Shown: positions 36,324 through 44,597, counted from the stretch's first letter. The stretch is 64,000 bases of DNA from an uncultured Muribaculaceae bacterium (GCA_934675575.1 CAKUQQ010000003.1:62001-126000), one strand, 5' to 3'. Translations and numbers: made by a program. Notes: generated from the letters alone by a model not told the origin.

Positions 36324-36536
36324 TTATTCTTCTATTCCGTTGTTAATCAATTTTCTCGCATTCACATTCAATATGGCGGCTATTTTCATCAGCATTTCCA
36401 ATGAGGGTTGGCTCGTATTGGAGCACCACCGAGAAACAGTAGCTTCGTTCTTTCCCAATTGTCCAGCCAGCCATTTCCCAGTCTTGCCTTTTTCCACTAA
36501 TACTATTTTTAATCGGTTTATCTTTTCTGTTCCCAT
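36324..36536 (-). CDS. Xre-family HTH regulator of the BcgI-like operon
   Basis: A 70-residue HTH_3 protein (KINRLKIVLVEKGKTGKWLA, then GKNEATVSRWCSNTSQPSLEML). The ATG at 36536 was chosen because the operon promoter at 36582-36589 lies at the first in-frame ATG (36584), which would be ahead of or on the transcript start. It is first in the operon, 4 bp before the nuclease-methylase. Small HTH proteins in this position commonly act as controller proteins that time the expression of restriction genes; that role is inferred. Confidence 0.85.
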   Translation of the reverse strand: MGTEKINRLKIVLVEKGKTGKWLAGQLGKNEATVSRWCSNTSQPSLEMLMKIAAILNVNARKLINNGIEE

Positions 36537-36581
36537 ATTTTTCTGTATTGCAAAAATGCGATAATAGATTGATGATATTTG

Positions 36582-36589
36582 CAAAGATA
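36582..36589 (-). promoter_or_regulatory. -7 element of the BcgI-like operon
   Basis: TATCTTTG on the minus strand matches TAnnTTTG 46 bp before the HTH start. No clean TTG partner at the expected distance; the region 36590-36740 is an AT-rich divergent promoter space shared with the PBP gene. Confidence 0.5.
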
Positions 36590-36753
36590 ATGATTGAAGG
36601 CGAGAGCGAATAAAAACTTAGCCATAAATTTTTCATGTTGCTCAATTTTTGTTTTTATTGGGCAAGTGCTTTGCTTCTGGCGTTTTGGCACGAACAATGG
36701 TGAAAAAATTATGAAAAAAATGAAAATGTGAACGCATTAAACAACATTATTGC

Positions 36754-36761
36754 TACTTTTG
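36754..36761 (+). promoter_or_regulatory. -7 element of the PBP1A gene
   Basis: TACTTTTG matches TAnnTTTG 32 bp before the chosen ATG. The upstream partner is not clear. Confidence 0.45.
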
Positions 36762-36792
36762 TGGTTCAGTACCAACTATATTGGTTTTGTTT

Positions 36793-39306
36793 ATGAGTAA
36801 AAAGGATTTATTTGGCTATCTCGGCTCCTCTTGCCGAGCCGTGAAAAACGGTTGGCACCGTTTCTGGTCGTGGTACAGAAATTTATATAAGGGTCGCCAG
36901 TGGTATGTTAAGACTTTGGTTGGCATAGCCTCGTTTATAGTGGCGTTTTTCATCTATCTCGTGGCTGTCGATATTAACTTCCTATGGCTGTTCGGCAAGT
37001 CACCGTCTGTGGAGCAGATAATGCACCCCAAGACCAACGACGCTTCGTTTCTCTACAGTGCCGACGGCAAGCTGCTTGCCAAATACTTTGAGGAAAACCG
37101 CACTCCGCTCAAGTATGAGGAAATCAGCCCAAACTTCTTCACTGCACTTATTGACACCGAGGACGAGCGATTCTACAGCCACCACGGCATAGATTTCACT
37201 GGCTTGTTTGCCGCGGTCAAGGACTACGCCCTGCACGGACATGCGCGCGGCGCATCTACTATCACTCAGCAGCTTGTGAAAAACATGTTTCGTGTGCGCA
37301 CGCAGTATTCCACCGGTCTGCTGGGCTACATACCCGGTGTGAAAATCTTGATAATGAAGAGTAAGGAGTGGATCCTGGCCACCGAAATCGAGATGTTCTA
37401 TGACAAGAAGCAAATTCTTGAGATGTATGCCAACACGGTGGATTTCGGAAGCAACGCTTTCGGCATCAACACTGCGGCAAAGACATATTTCGACGTGAAG
37501 CCCAAGAACCTCACGGTGGAGCAGAGCGCTGTGCTCGTGGGCTTGCTCAAGGCCACCACAGCCTATAATCCGCGTCTGAACCCGAAAAACAGCCTCAAGC
37601 GCCGCAATGTGGTGCTTAGCAACATGTGTGCCCACAAGCACATGACCAAGGTGGCTTATGACTCAATCAGCCAGCTGCCCATCGACCTGCACTTCAATGT
37701 GGAGACCGCCTACGACGGCGAGGCTCTGTATTTCCGCGACGCCGTGGCTCACGAGTTGAAGGACTGGTGTCAGGAAAACGACGTGAACCTATATACCGAC
37801 GGATTGAAAATCTACACCACACTCGACTCGCGCATGCAGAAATATGCCGAGCAAGCGGTGCAGGAGAAGATGAAGGTGGTGCAGCAGAATTTCAAGAACC
37901 ACTGGGGCAACGGCGACTGCTGGCTCGACGACAACAACCAGCCTATTCCGGGCTTTCTGGAGGCCAAGGCTCGCAACACCGACAGCTATCGTGCCCTGCG
38001 CACAAAATATCCCAACAACCCCGATTCGGTGGAATATTTCATGAAGGAGTGGAAACACACCGTGCGTGTGTTTGACTACGACGGTGGTCACGAGGAGCAT
38101 AACTGGACCACTATGGACTCGCTCAACTATATGCTTCACTTCATGCACACAGGTTTCATAGCCATGGAGCCAGAAACCGGCTATGTGAAGGCCTGGGTGG
38201 GCGATGTGGACTTTAAGACATGGAAATATGACAACGCTCTGGCTATGCACCAGCCAGGTTCCACGTTCAAGCTGTTTGTCTATACCACGGCAATGATTAA
38301 AGGGCTCACGCCTTGCGACAAACGTCAGGACGCATGGATTCAGATGGACGTGTATGACGCTGTGAAAAAGCAGATGGTGAAGTGGACTCCAACCAATGCC
38401 AATGGTTCGTTCTCTGGCGCTGACATGACGTTGCGCTCGGCATTTGCCCAGAGTATCAACAGCGTGGCTGTGCGTGTGGGCAATGAGGTGGGCATCGACT
38501 CGATTGTGCAAGTGGCTCATGACATGGGCATTAACTCGCCGCTCAAAGCCACACCTGCCTTGAGTCTTGGTGCGAGCGATGTCAATCTGCTTGAGCTTGT
38601 GAATGCCTATAGTGTTGTGGCCAACGATGGCAAGGGGCATGAGCCGATATTGGTGACACGCATTGTTGACCGCGACGGCAAGGAGATATACTCAAAGAAA
38701 ACGGAAAACCATCAGGCGATACCTTATCGCGCGGCTTACTTGATGCAGCAGATGCTGCTTGCCGGCCGCACCGATGCCGGCGGCACGTCGATGTCAATAA
38801 ACGCCTATCTCACATCGCCGCTTCTCGACACCGACTTCGGCGGCAAGACAGGTACCAGCAACCGCCATGCCGACGCTTGGTTTGTGGGCGTGACACCACA
38901 CTTGGTGTGTGGAGCATGGGTGGGAGGCGAGTATCGCCAGATACACTTCCGCACGGGTGCTCTCGGGCAGGGAAGCCGCACGGCGTTGCCCATTTGCGGC
39001 CGCTTCTATCAGCTCGTGTTGAGCGACCCACAGTTCCCTCAATATCATGGCCGTTTCGGTGAGCCTAAGGAATATATCGACAAGGCGGTTTATCAGGGCT
39101 GCCAGTCAACCTATCAGGTTGCTCGCGCCGATACTATTGACTCTATAGGCGTTGACTCCATAGAGATTGTGCATGGCGTGGGCGGTGAGGAAACTCCGGC
39201 TGCCGCAGCTCCAGAAGAGCCGGGCAACATCGACGACAAGGTGGAGGGCGCTTTCTCAAAGCACAACGCTGGCGGCAACAAGCAGCAGGCCGCAGAGCCC
39301 AAATGA
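36793..39306 (+). CDS. Penicillin-binding protein 1A (transglycosylase/transpeptidase)
   Basis: A bifunctional peptidoglycan synthase of 837 residues from the ATG at 36793; the TTG at 36781 is rejected because of the promoter at 36754. It has one N-terminal membrane helix (about 40-58), then a GT51 domain with DTEDERFYSHHG (catalytic Glu123) and ASTITQQLVKNMF, and a transpeptidase domain with the nucleophile Ser490 in PGSTFKLF, an SxN block (SINSVA) and KTGTSN (Lys685). It polymerises and cross-links glycan strands in the periplasm. The C-terminal 50 residues are low-complexity and rich in alanine, glutamate and glycine. The gene is transcribed alone. Confidence 0.95.
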   Translation: MSKKDLFGYLGSSCRAVKNGWHRFWSWYRNLYKGRQWYVKTLVGIASFIVAFFIYLVAVDINFLWLFGKSPSVEQIMHPKTNDASFLYSADGKLLAKYFEENRTPLKYEEISPNFFTALIDTEDERFYSHHGIDFTGLFAAVKDYALHGHARGASTITQQLVKNMFRVRTQYSTGLLGYIPGVKILIMKSKEWILATEIEMFYDKKQILEMYANTVDFGSNAFGINTAAKTYFDVKPKNLTVEQSAVLVGLLKATTAYNPRLNPKNSLKRRNVVLSNMCAHKHMTKVAYDSISQLPIDLHFNVETAYDGEALYFRDAVAHELKDWCQENDVNLYTDGLKIYTTLDSRMQKYAEQAVQEKMKVVQQNFKNHWGNGDCWLDDNNQPIPGFLEAKARNTDSYRALRTKYPNNPDSVEYFMKEWKHTVRVFDYDGGHEEHNWTTMDSLNYMLHFMHTGFIAMEPETGYVKAWVGDVDFKTWKYDNALAMHQPGSTFKLFVYTTAMIKGLTPCDKRQDAWIQMDVYDAVKKQMVKWTPTNANGSFSGADMTLRSAFAQSINSVAVRVGNEVGIDSIVQVAHDMGINSPLKATPALSLGASDVNLLELVNAYSVVANDGKGHEPILVTRIVDRDGKEIYSKKTENHQAIPYRAAYLMQQMLLAGRTDAGGTSMSINAYLTSPLLDTDFGGKTGTSNRHADAWFVGVTPHLVCGAWVGGEYRQIHFRTGALGQGSRTALPICGRFYQLVLSDPQFPQYHGRFGEPKEYIDKAVYQGCQSTYQVARADTIDSIGVDSIEIVHGVGGEETPAAAAPEEPGNIDDKVEGAFSKHNAGGNKQQAAEPK

Positions 39307-39364
39307 TGTGTAGCGGTTGTCGACTTATAAACCAACTACGCAAAAAGATTTCGTTTCATTGTCG

Positions 39365-39372
39365 TATCTTTG
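39365..39372 (+). promoter_or_regulatory. -7 element upstream of the small ORF
   Basis: TATCTTTG matches TAnnTTTG 59 bp before the small ORF start; the -33 region has TTTC at about the right distance. Confidence 0.45.
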
Positions 39373-39431
39373 TAGGCAAATTAGACAAATAAAGAGATTA
39401 AGCAATATAAAATCCTATAATGAGGTGTAAT

Positions 39432-39575
39432 ATGCACATAGCGTCACAATCATTTGCTCTGGGTCGTCGTCACTTTGAGCAGAAAGGTTTTGTGCATACA
39501 TTTTTTATGCCAGACGCAACCGGTATAGGATTTCCACATCATAGTTTACAGAATCACTTTTGTCGGGCATCATAA
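39432..39575 (+). CDS. Possible 47-residue small protein
   Basis: ATG at 39432 preceded by GAGGTG at a good distance, an unusually strong Shine-Dalgarno-like site for this phylum. The peptide starts MHIASQSFALGRR and contains a histidine- and aromatic-rich middle (FVHTFFMPD); no family recognised. It lies between a -7 element (39365) and a hairpin with a T-run (39607), so it could be an independent small gene or a leader peptide controlling the regulator that begins at 39667. Codon use alone is too short to decide. Confidence 0.35.
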   Translation: MHIASQSFALGRRHFEQKGFVHTFFMPDATGIGFPHHSLQNHFCRAS

Positions 39576-39606
39576 AAGCCCATAGAGAGTAAAGGACAAT
39601 ATTGGA

Positions 39607-39648
39607 TAGTTGGAATTTCCTTGCCGAGGAGATTCCAACTATTTTTTT
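39607..39648 (+). terminator. Intrinsic terminator between the small ORF and the WYL-type fragment
   Basis: TAGTTGGAAT pairs with ATTCCAACTA (39632-39641) and is followed by seven T. It ends 19 bp before the next start codon, so the regulator fragment is transcribed only by read-through or not at all. Confidence 0.72.
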
Positions 39649-39666
39649 ATAAAAAACGAAAGAGCT

Positions 39667-40080
39667 ATGCCAGCAAATAAAAATGCCTTGATAAGGTATA
39701 AAACAATAGACAACTGTTTGAGAAACAGATATAGAAGATGGACTCTCGATGACCTCGTGGAGGCATGTAGCAATGCCCTCTATGACATGGAGGGCATTAC
39801 CAAAGGAGTGTGCGCCAGAACTGTTCAGATGGACATACAAATCATGAGGTCTGACAAATTGGGTTACAATGCTCCAATAGAAGTGTATGACAGGATATAC
39901 TACAAATATGCAGACCCAAACTACTCTATTACAGAAATGCCCTTATCAATAGAGGACTACAAACTGATAAAGAGGGCTATCGTTCTTCTTGAAAGCAAAA
40001 CAGATGCGAATAACGAAGACACTGTTAAGGTGCTTAGCAAGATACAGAACAGGTTCAAAACTATTCTTAATTTTGTATGA
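39667..40080 (+). CDS. Truncated WYL-type transcriptional regulator (N-terminal part)
   Basis: 137 residues from the ATG at 39667. It matches the first third of the Bacteroidales WYL-domain regulators (PANKNALIRYKTIDNCLRNR, then WTLDDLVEACSNALYDMEGI, VCARTVQMDIQIMRSDKLGYNAP). The full family is about 330 residues and includes a WYL ligand-binding domain that is absent here: the frame stops after YKLIKRAIVLLESK...FKTILNFV. It retains the winged-helix DNA-binding part, so it may still bind an operator. Either a decayed copy or a deliberate short form. Two tRNA genes and a terminator follow. Confidence 0.75.
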   Translation: MPANKNALIRYKTIDNCLRNRYRRWTLDDLVEACSNALYDMEGITKGVCARTVQMDIQIMRSDKLGYNAPIEVYDRIYYKYADPNYSITEMPLSIEDYKLIKRAIVLLESKTDANNEDTVKVLSKIQNRFKTILNFV

Positions 40081-40134
40081 GGAAAGAATTGTGGCATTAA
40101 CAGCGGCACACCATTTTGCAAGCCACAAAAGACG

Positions 40135-40179
40135 AAAGGCTTCTTTTTAAGCAAAACTGCCAAAAGAGAAGCCTTTTTT
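40135..40179 (+). terminator. Terminator after the WYL-type fragment
   Basis: AAAGGCTTCT and AGAAGCCTTT form a stem followed by TTTT, 55 bp after the stop. Confidence 0.65.
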
Positions 40180-40253
40180 CTGCGGTGTTATGCCTTGCTC
40201 GTTGCAAGGATACTGCACCGCTTTTACCAATTTTTGTGCTATTGAGGCATTAG

Positions 40254-40327
40254 GGAGCTTGATGGGAATCGAACCCACGACCACCAGAGCCACAACCTGG
40301 CGCTCTGCCAACTGAGCTACAAGCTCC
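40254..40327 (-). tRNA. tRNA-His (GTG)
   Basis: A 74-nt cloverleaf with an 8-bp acceptor that includes the G(-1):C73 pair typical of tRNA-His, D-stem GCTC/GAGC, anticodon stem CCAGG/TCTGG with loop TTGTGGC (anticodon GTG), and T-arm GTGGG-TTCGAAT-CCCAT. CCA is not encoded. Confidence 0.93.
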
Positions 40328-40383
40328 ATATAAAGAACCGCCACCAAAACCGAAATATGGCATGTTCTCAAATCTTTTTCAAG

Positions 40384-40456
40384 TGGAGCCTCGCGGAATC
40401 GAACCACGTTCTCAGGATTTTCAGTCCTGCGCATACACCAAGTCTGCCAAAGCTCC
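40384..40456 (-). tRNA. tRNA-Phe (GAA)
   Basis: A 73-nt cloverleaf: acceptor GGAGCTT with AGGCTCC, anticodon stem CAGGA/TCCTG with loop CTGAAAA (anticodon GAA), T-arm CGTGG-TTCGATT-CCGCG, discriminator A. The D-stem has one mismatch. It is transcribed ahead of tRNA-His; a TACCTTTG -7 element lies at 40505-40512. CCA is not encoded. Confidence 0.9.
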
Positions 40457-40504
40457 TTACTATATTGTCACAGCGGAATTTATGTTTCCTTTGTTTTGAC
40501 GATG

Positions 40505-40512
40505 CAAAGGTA
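40505..40512 (-). promoter_or_regulatory. -7 element of the tRNA pair
   Basis: TACCTTTG on the minus strand matches TAnnTTTG 49 bp before tRNA-Phe; no clear -33 box. Confidence 0.45.
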
Positions 40513-40594
40513 GGAAGACGGGGTGCAGTCTTTTTTCGTAGCAAGAAAAATTTTCAAAAAGTTGTTTCTTTGTGGTGTGTGCTGAAAAAAACTA

Positions 40595-40627
40595 AGGGCG
40601 GAAACCCGTTTGCTTGGGTTCCGCCCT
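40595..40627 (-). terminator. Terminator of the envelope operon (after secG)
   Basis: AGGGCGGAACCC pairs with GGGTTCCGCCCT with one bulged A, just after the secG stop on the minus strand, with a T-run (AGTTTTTTTC) beyond. Confidence 0.8.
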
Positions 40628-40661
40628 CGTTTATGCTTGTTTTGTTAGTCCTTGTCTTGCT

Positions 40662-41006
40662 TTATTTGGCAGGAGTCTGCTGAGCTGCGCCACCTTGCTG
40701 TGCAGGAGCTTGAGTCTCAAATGGAGTGGCTTGCTGCTCGCTTACCGGCAGCTGCTTCACTTGCTGGGCTGCGCCTTGCACGAGCTTAGGAGCAATGAAT
40801 GAAGAAGCGATGCTGAGCACGCAAATCAAGATTGCCAAAAACCAGGTGGCTTTCTCGATGAAGAGCGTTGTGCCGCGCACACCCATAAACTGGTTGTAGT
40901 TGCCGGCACTTGCGGTCAGACCGCCGCCTTTGGACTTTTGTATAAGTATGACACCAACCAAAAGGATTGAGGCCAAGAAAATCAAAATAGAAAAAATTAC
41001 GTACAT
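40662..41006 (-). CDS. secG: Preprotein translocase subunit SecG
   Basis: A 114-residue protein with two membrane helices (MYVIFSILIFLASILLVGVI and TWFLAILICVLSIASSFI) around a short loop IQKSKGGGLTASAG, the hallmark of SecG. The C-terminus is a glutamine/alanine-rich low-complexity extension (EQQATPFETQAPAQQGG). It helps SecYE push proteins across the inner membrane. Last gene of the operon, one base after the preceding gene. Confidence 0.93.
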   Translation of the reverse strand: MYVIFSILIFLASILLVGVILIQKSKGGGLTASAGNYNQFMGVRGTTLFIEKATWFLAILICVLSIASSFIAPKLVQGAAQQVKQLPVSEQQATPFETQAPAQQGGAAQQTPAK

Positions 41007-41007
41007 A

Positions 41008-41778
41008 TTATGTTTTATTTAAATATTTCTCGTTGAGTATGAGTTTCTTTAAGAAACGTATTTGGTCTGCAAAGTAAATACTTTTTTCTGGAAAAGTCAA
41101 ACTTATGTTTTGAATAATTTGCAATGCCTTAGAATATTTGTGCTGAGATATGTACATCTTTGCCAAACTTTCGCTCAGCATGGAGTCGTTGGTCTGGGCT
41201 GGCCGCTCCACGGTGTCGTTGGCAATCTCGGCTTTCTCGGTGTCGCCAATTTCGGGCTGTGGCATTTGTTGCGGCACTTGCTTCTCGCGCTCGCGTGTCT
41301 GCGCTATGAAGCTGTTGATTAGCTCGTCTTCTTTGGTCAGCGCAGCAGCTGGCTCGGTGTGTCCCTCCTCTTTTTCCTTGGCCAGGAGCACGTCGGCATA
41401 GTCGGGGGTGGGGTTGAATATGGCGTTGCTTATTGCCTCTATTTCCTTGGGGCTGCTGTTGCCATAGGAGTTGAGGAAACGGTCTATGGTGGTGTCGGTG
41501 TCGGGCGTTTCGGTCAGCGGCTCGTCGGGGTAGAACGCTGCAAAACGCTTGGCGTCGGTGCCAAGGAGCATGGCAAGGGCTTTGCGGTCGGGGGTGGCTA
41601 TTGCCACGCGCGCAAGCAGCTCGTCGTTGCCGTCAATGCCGTGTTGCTTCAGGTAGAGCAAGGCCGGCAACACGCAGTAGGGGTAACGGTCGAGTGCGGC
41701 CTTTACCCAGTCGGCGCTGATGGGCAGTGAGGGGTCGGAGAGATGTCGTTTTATGTCGTCGGCGATGTTCATCATCAA
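41008..41778 (-). CDS. Conserved Bacteroidetes protein upstream of secG
   Basis: A 256-residue soluble protein, N-terminal half mostly helical and acidic, with a 60-residue disordered linker (TKEDELINSFIAQTREREKQ... PQPEIGDTEKAE). The last 60 residues resemble one TPR-like unit (LAKMYISQHKYSKALQIIQNI). No named family that I can give, but a protein of this type next to secG and lptE is a frequent arrangement in the phylum. Perhaps it serves the envelope-assembly genes around it. Confidence 0.7.
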   Translation of the reverse strand: MMMNIADDIKRHLSDPSLPISADWVKAALDRYPYCVLPALLYLKQHGIDGNDELLARVAIATPDRKALAMLLGTDAKRFAAFYPDEPLTETPDTDTTIDRFLNSYGNSSPKEIEAISNAIFNPTPDYADVLLAKEKEEGHTEPAAALTKEDELINSFIAQTREREKQVPQQMPQPEIGDTEKAEIANDTVERPAQTNDSMLSESLAKMYISQHKYSKALQIIQNISLTFPEKSIYFADQIRFLKKLILNEKYLNKT

Positions 41779-41835
41779 GTGTGTTGTTTTGCTGTTGTTG
41801 CTTTTTTGTTGCTGGTGGAGTGGCGCGCACTGGTG

Positions 41836-42348
41836 TTACCAGTTGCCGAATGTGGCGTTGAAAATCAAGTCGGTCAAGTCTTTGCAAATCTCGTTGCACA
41901 GCTCGTCTTGCACGTCGGTCAGCATTTGGTTGCTGTCGAAGTCGCGGTAGGCTGAGAATGTCTGGTCAACCGACTCACTGTCGTTTTTGTTGTTGATATA
42001 CTTGATGTGCACCGTGATGGTGAGCCTTGTGCGGCTTGCGTATGCGTCCTCGCCCACGGCTTGCGGCGACAGCTGATAGTTGGTGATTTCGCCCTCAAGT
42101 CGCAAGTCGCTGTTTGGGGTATCCACCACGCGAAGGCGTGTCTGCTGGGTCACCATGTCGCGCATCTTGTTTTCAAACAGTTGCTGCAGCGGTGGATAGA
42201 CCAGCGCGGCTCTGATGGGGAAGTCGGAAAACGACACGGTCTTGTATTTCGTGTAGTCGAGCGAGGCTCCATTGAATTTGTAGCCTTGAAACGAACATGC
42301 TTGCATGGCGAGCATGACCAACAGCAGTGATATTATGCGTCTTGCCAT
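41836..42348 (-). CDS. lptE: LPS-assembly lipoprotein LptE
   Basis: A 170-residue outer-membrane lipoprotein with lipobox LAMQAC (Cys18). The fold of the LptE family is suggested by GYKFNGASLDYTKY, PIRAALVYPPLQQLFENKMRD and the closing ELCNEICKDLTDLIF helix. With LptD it inserts lipopolysaccharide in the outer leaflet. It lies 18 bp after the sigma-54 activator gene in an operon with secG. Confidence 0.85.
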   Translation of the reverse strand: MARRIISLLLVMLAMQACSFQGYKFNGASLDYTKYKTVSFSDFPIRAALVYPPLQQLFENKMRDMVTQQTRLRVVDTPNSDLRLEGEITNYQLSPQAVGEDAYASRTRLTITVHIKYINNKNDSESVDQTFSAYRDFDSNQMLTDVQDELCNEICKDLTDLIFNATFGNW

Positions 42349-42366
42349 CGTGGTGATTGTGAAAAA

Positions 42367-43698
42367 TTAGTTGTTGCGCGACTCAAGGCCGTATTCCTTG
42401 ATTTTGCGATATAGTGTGCGCTCGGAGATGTTAAGCTCCATAGCGGTCTTTTTGCGCTTGCCGTGGTTGCGGTCGAGGGCGCGGATTATGGTTTCGCGCT
42501 CGGTGTCCTCAAGGGTCTTTATGGGGCGGACAGCGGTTTCTGCCACGTTGTCGTCAATCGGTGTTGCCTTGATTTCGTGGGCACTGAATTCAGGCTCCTC
42601 GTAGTCGGCCTGCACGTCTATGCCGCGCCGCTTGCCTGCCATGAGCGAGCTGGGTCGCTGCAAGCGCAGAAAGTCGCTGCTGTCGCGCTTCAGGTCGGCC
42701 ACGTCGAGGCTTATGTGAGCCGGTGTGGTGCTGTCGATGCCCATGTCGCTGTGCTGCACGGCACGGCCTTGCGACTTGAGCTGGCTCTGCAGCTCCGAAA
42801 ACTCCTTCTGGAGCTGGAATATCATCTTGAACAAGTATTCGCGCTCTTGGGTGTAGTCAAACTTGGCACCGTCGATTAGAGCCGGCTTGTTGTTGTCATT
42901 GTTTCGTGGCAGATAACCATCGATGGTGCTGCCGTCAACGGTTTTGCCTGCCTCAAACAGGGCTATCTGCTCAATCACGTTTTTAAGCTGGCGCACATTG
43001 CCCGGCCAGTGATAAGCCTTGATTGCCTCACAGGCTTCGGGGCTGAACGTGACTGGCGGCATGCGATAGGTTTCGGCAAAGTTGTTGGAGAAGCGGCGCA
43101 CGAGCAGCAGCACGTCGTCGCCACGGCTGCGCAGCGGCGGCACGTTGATTTGCACCGTTGACAGACGGTAATACAGGTCTTCGCGAAATTTTCCGTCGGC
43201 CACGGCCTTTTGCATGTCTTTGTTGGTGGCCGCTACCACGCGAATGTTGGTTTTTTGCACCTCCGAAGAGCCCACTTTTATGTATTCGCCTGATTCGAGC
43301 ACGCGCAGCAGTCGGGCTTGTGTGGTGAGCGGAAGTTCCGCCACCTCGTCGAGAAATATGGTGCCGCCGTTGGCTTCCTCAAAATAGCCTTTGCGCGATG
43401 ATATGGCGCCGGTGAAAGCACCCTTTTCGTGGCCAAAAAGCTCACTGTCGATGGTGCCTTCGGGTATTGCGCCGCAGTTGACGGCAATGTATTTGTTGTG
43501 CTTGCGCGAGCTGTTGCTGTGAATGATTTGCGGAAAAAATTCCTTTCCGGCTCCGCTCTCGCCAATCACGAGTACGGAGAGGTCGATGGGCGCTACCTGC
43601 AAGGCCCTCTCAATGGCACTTAGCAGTGCCGGTGAGTTGCCCACTATGGAGTAGCGCTGCATCACGCTCTGTATGGCTGCTGATATTCTGCTTGACAT
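42367..43698 (-). CDS. Sigma-54-dependent transcriptional activator without receiver domain
   Basis: 443 residues: AAA+ domain at about 20-250 with Walker A GESGAGKE (46-53), the sigma-54 contact loop GAFTGA (93-98), FLDEVAELPLTTQARLLRV, and a C-terminal Fis-type HTH (TAMELNISERTLYRKIKEY). There is no N-terminal receiver or sensor domain, only about 20 residues. A linker at about 270-400 is long and probably disordered. It would open sigma-54 promoters for envelope genes, but no -24/-12 site was found in the window that I can support. Confidence 0.9.
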   Translation of the reverse strand: MSSRISAAIQSVMQRYSIVGNSPALLSAIERALQVAPIDLSVLVIGESGAGKEFFPQIIHSNSSRKHNKYIAVNCGAIPEGTIDSELFGHEKGAFTGAISSRKGYFEEANGGTIFLDEVAELPLTTQARLLRVLESGEYIKVGSSEVQKTNIRVVAATNKDMQKAVADGKFREDLYYRLSTVQINVPPLRSRGDDVLLLVRRFSNNFAETYRMPPVTFSPEACEAIKAYHWPGNVRQLKNVIEQIALFEAGKTVDGSTIDGYLPRNNDNNKPALIDGAKFDYTQEREYLFKMIFQLQKEFSELQSQLKSQGRAVQHSDMGIDSTTPAHISLDVADLKRDSSDFLRLQRPSSLMAGKRRGIDVQADYEEPEFSAHEIKATPIDDNVAETAVRPIKTLEDTERETIIRALDRNHGKRKKTAMELNISERTLYRKIKEYGLESRNN

Positions 43699-43736
43699 AG
43701 GCCGTGTGTTTATGAAAAAGTGGTGAGATTATAAAG

Positions 43737-44597
43737 TTATTCGCTCCAGTTGCGCAAGGCGTAGGTCTGGTTGCGCAAATATTTGCCAAGCTCCTCTGGT
43801 GTGGCAAACTGTGCCTGCATTTCGGGAGTGATGGGGTTGCCCATCGATATGCGGTAGGTGCGGTTTTTGCCACGGAACACCTCCGACGGCAGCTTCAGTG
43901 TGCGCAGTCGCCAGTCAATCATGCCGAGTATGGTGAAGAACAGACTGTTGTGGCCGTGGAAATAAATGGGTATTACCGGCACTTTCACCTTTTGGATAAT
44001 GCGTGTGATGCTCGGCTGCCACTTGCGGTCTTCAATGCGCAGCTCCTTGGTGAACTTCGACACCGCGCCGGCAGGGAAGAAGCCGAGGGGGTGACCCTCG
44101 CGGACGTGGCGTATGGCGGTGGCTATGCCGCGCACCGACTCGGCACGCTTCTTGGGGTCGTTGCTTGCCAGGGCGTCAACGTTGATGAAGTTGGGGCGCA
44201 TGGCGGTGATGTGATTCAAAATCATGTTGACCATGACCTTGAAGTCGGGGCGGTGCTTGCCCACTATGTTGATTAGCATAATGCCGTCGAGTGCGCCAAA
44301 GGGGTGGTTGGACACGGTGATGAATGCTCCTTCGGGCAGATTGTCGAGCACTTGCTTGTTGCGTATCTTGATTGTGATGTTGAGGTCTTTAAGCAGTCCC
44401 TCGGTGAAAGGCACTCCTGGAGTGTCGAAGTTGTGGCTGTGAATCCAGTTGACCTTGTCGATGGCAACGAGCTTGAGCAGCCAGTTGCACAGTTTCTCCT
44501 TGCCCTTGAAGAACGGTATCATTTCGCTGATGTCGCTATAGTCGAGCACAGTCCTCTTGACGGGCTTATTTTCGGGAGTGTTTTGTTGCATATCCAT
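43737..44597 (-). CDS. Lysophospholipid/glycerolipid acyltransferase
   Basis: A 286-residue PlsC-type acyltransferase. The H(x5)D-type catalytic motif is VSNHPFGALDG (His98, Asp104), with the phosphate-binding FPAGAVSKF further on. No signal peptide; the protein probably attaches to the inner membrane face. The exact lipid (ornithine lipid, phospholipid or LPS-related) is not clear. It heads the envelope operon, 38 bp before the sigma-54 activator. A -7-like TAAATTTG is at 44650-44657. Confidence 0.85.
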   Translation of the reverse strand: MDMQQNTPENKPVKRTVLDYSDISEMIPFFKGKEKLCNWLLKLVAIDKVNWIHSHNFDTPGVPFTEGLLKDLNITIKIRNKQVLDNLPEGAFITVSNHPFGALDGIMLINIVGKHRPDFKVMVNMILNHITAMRPNFINVDALASNDPKKRAESVRGIATAIRHVREGHPLGFFPAGAVSKFTKELRIEDRKWQPSITRIIQKVKVPVIPIYFHGHNSLFFTILGMIDWRLRTLKLPSEVFRGKNRTYRISMGNPITPEMQAQFATPEELGKYLRNQTYALRNWSE

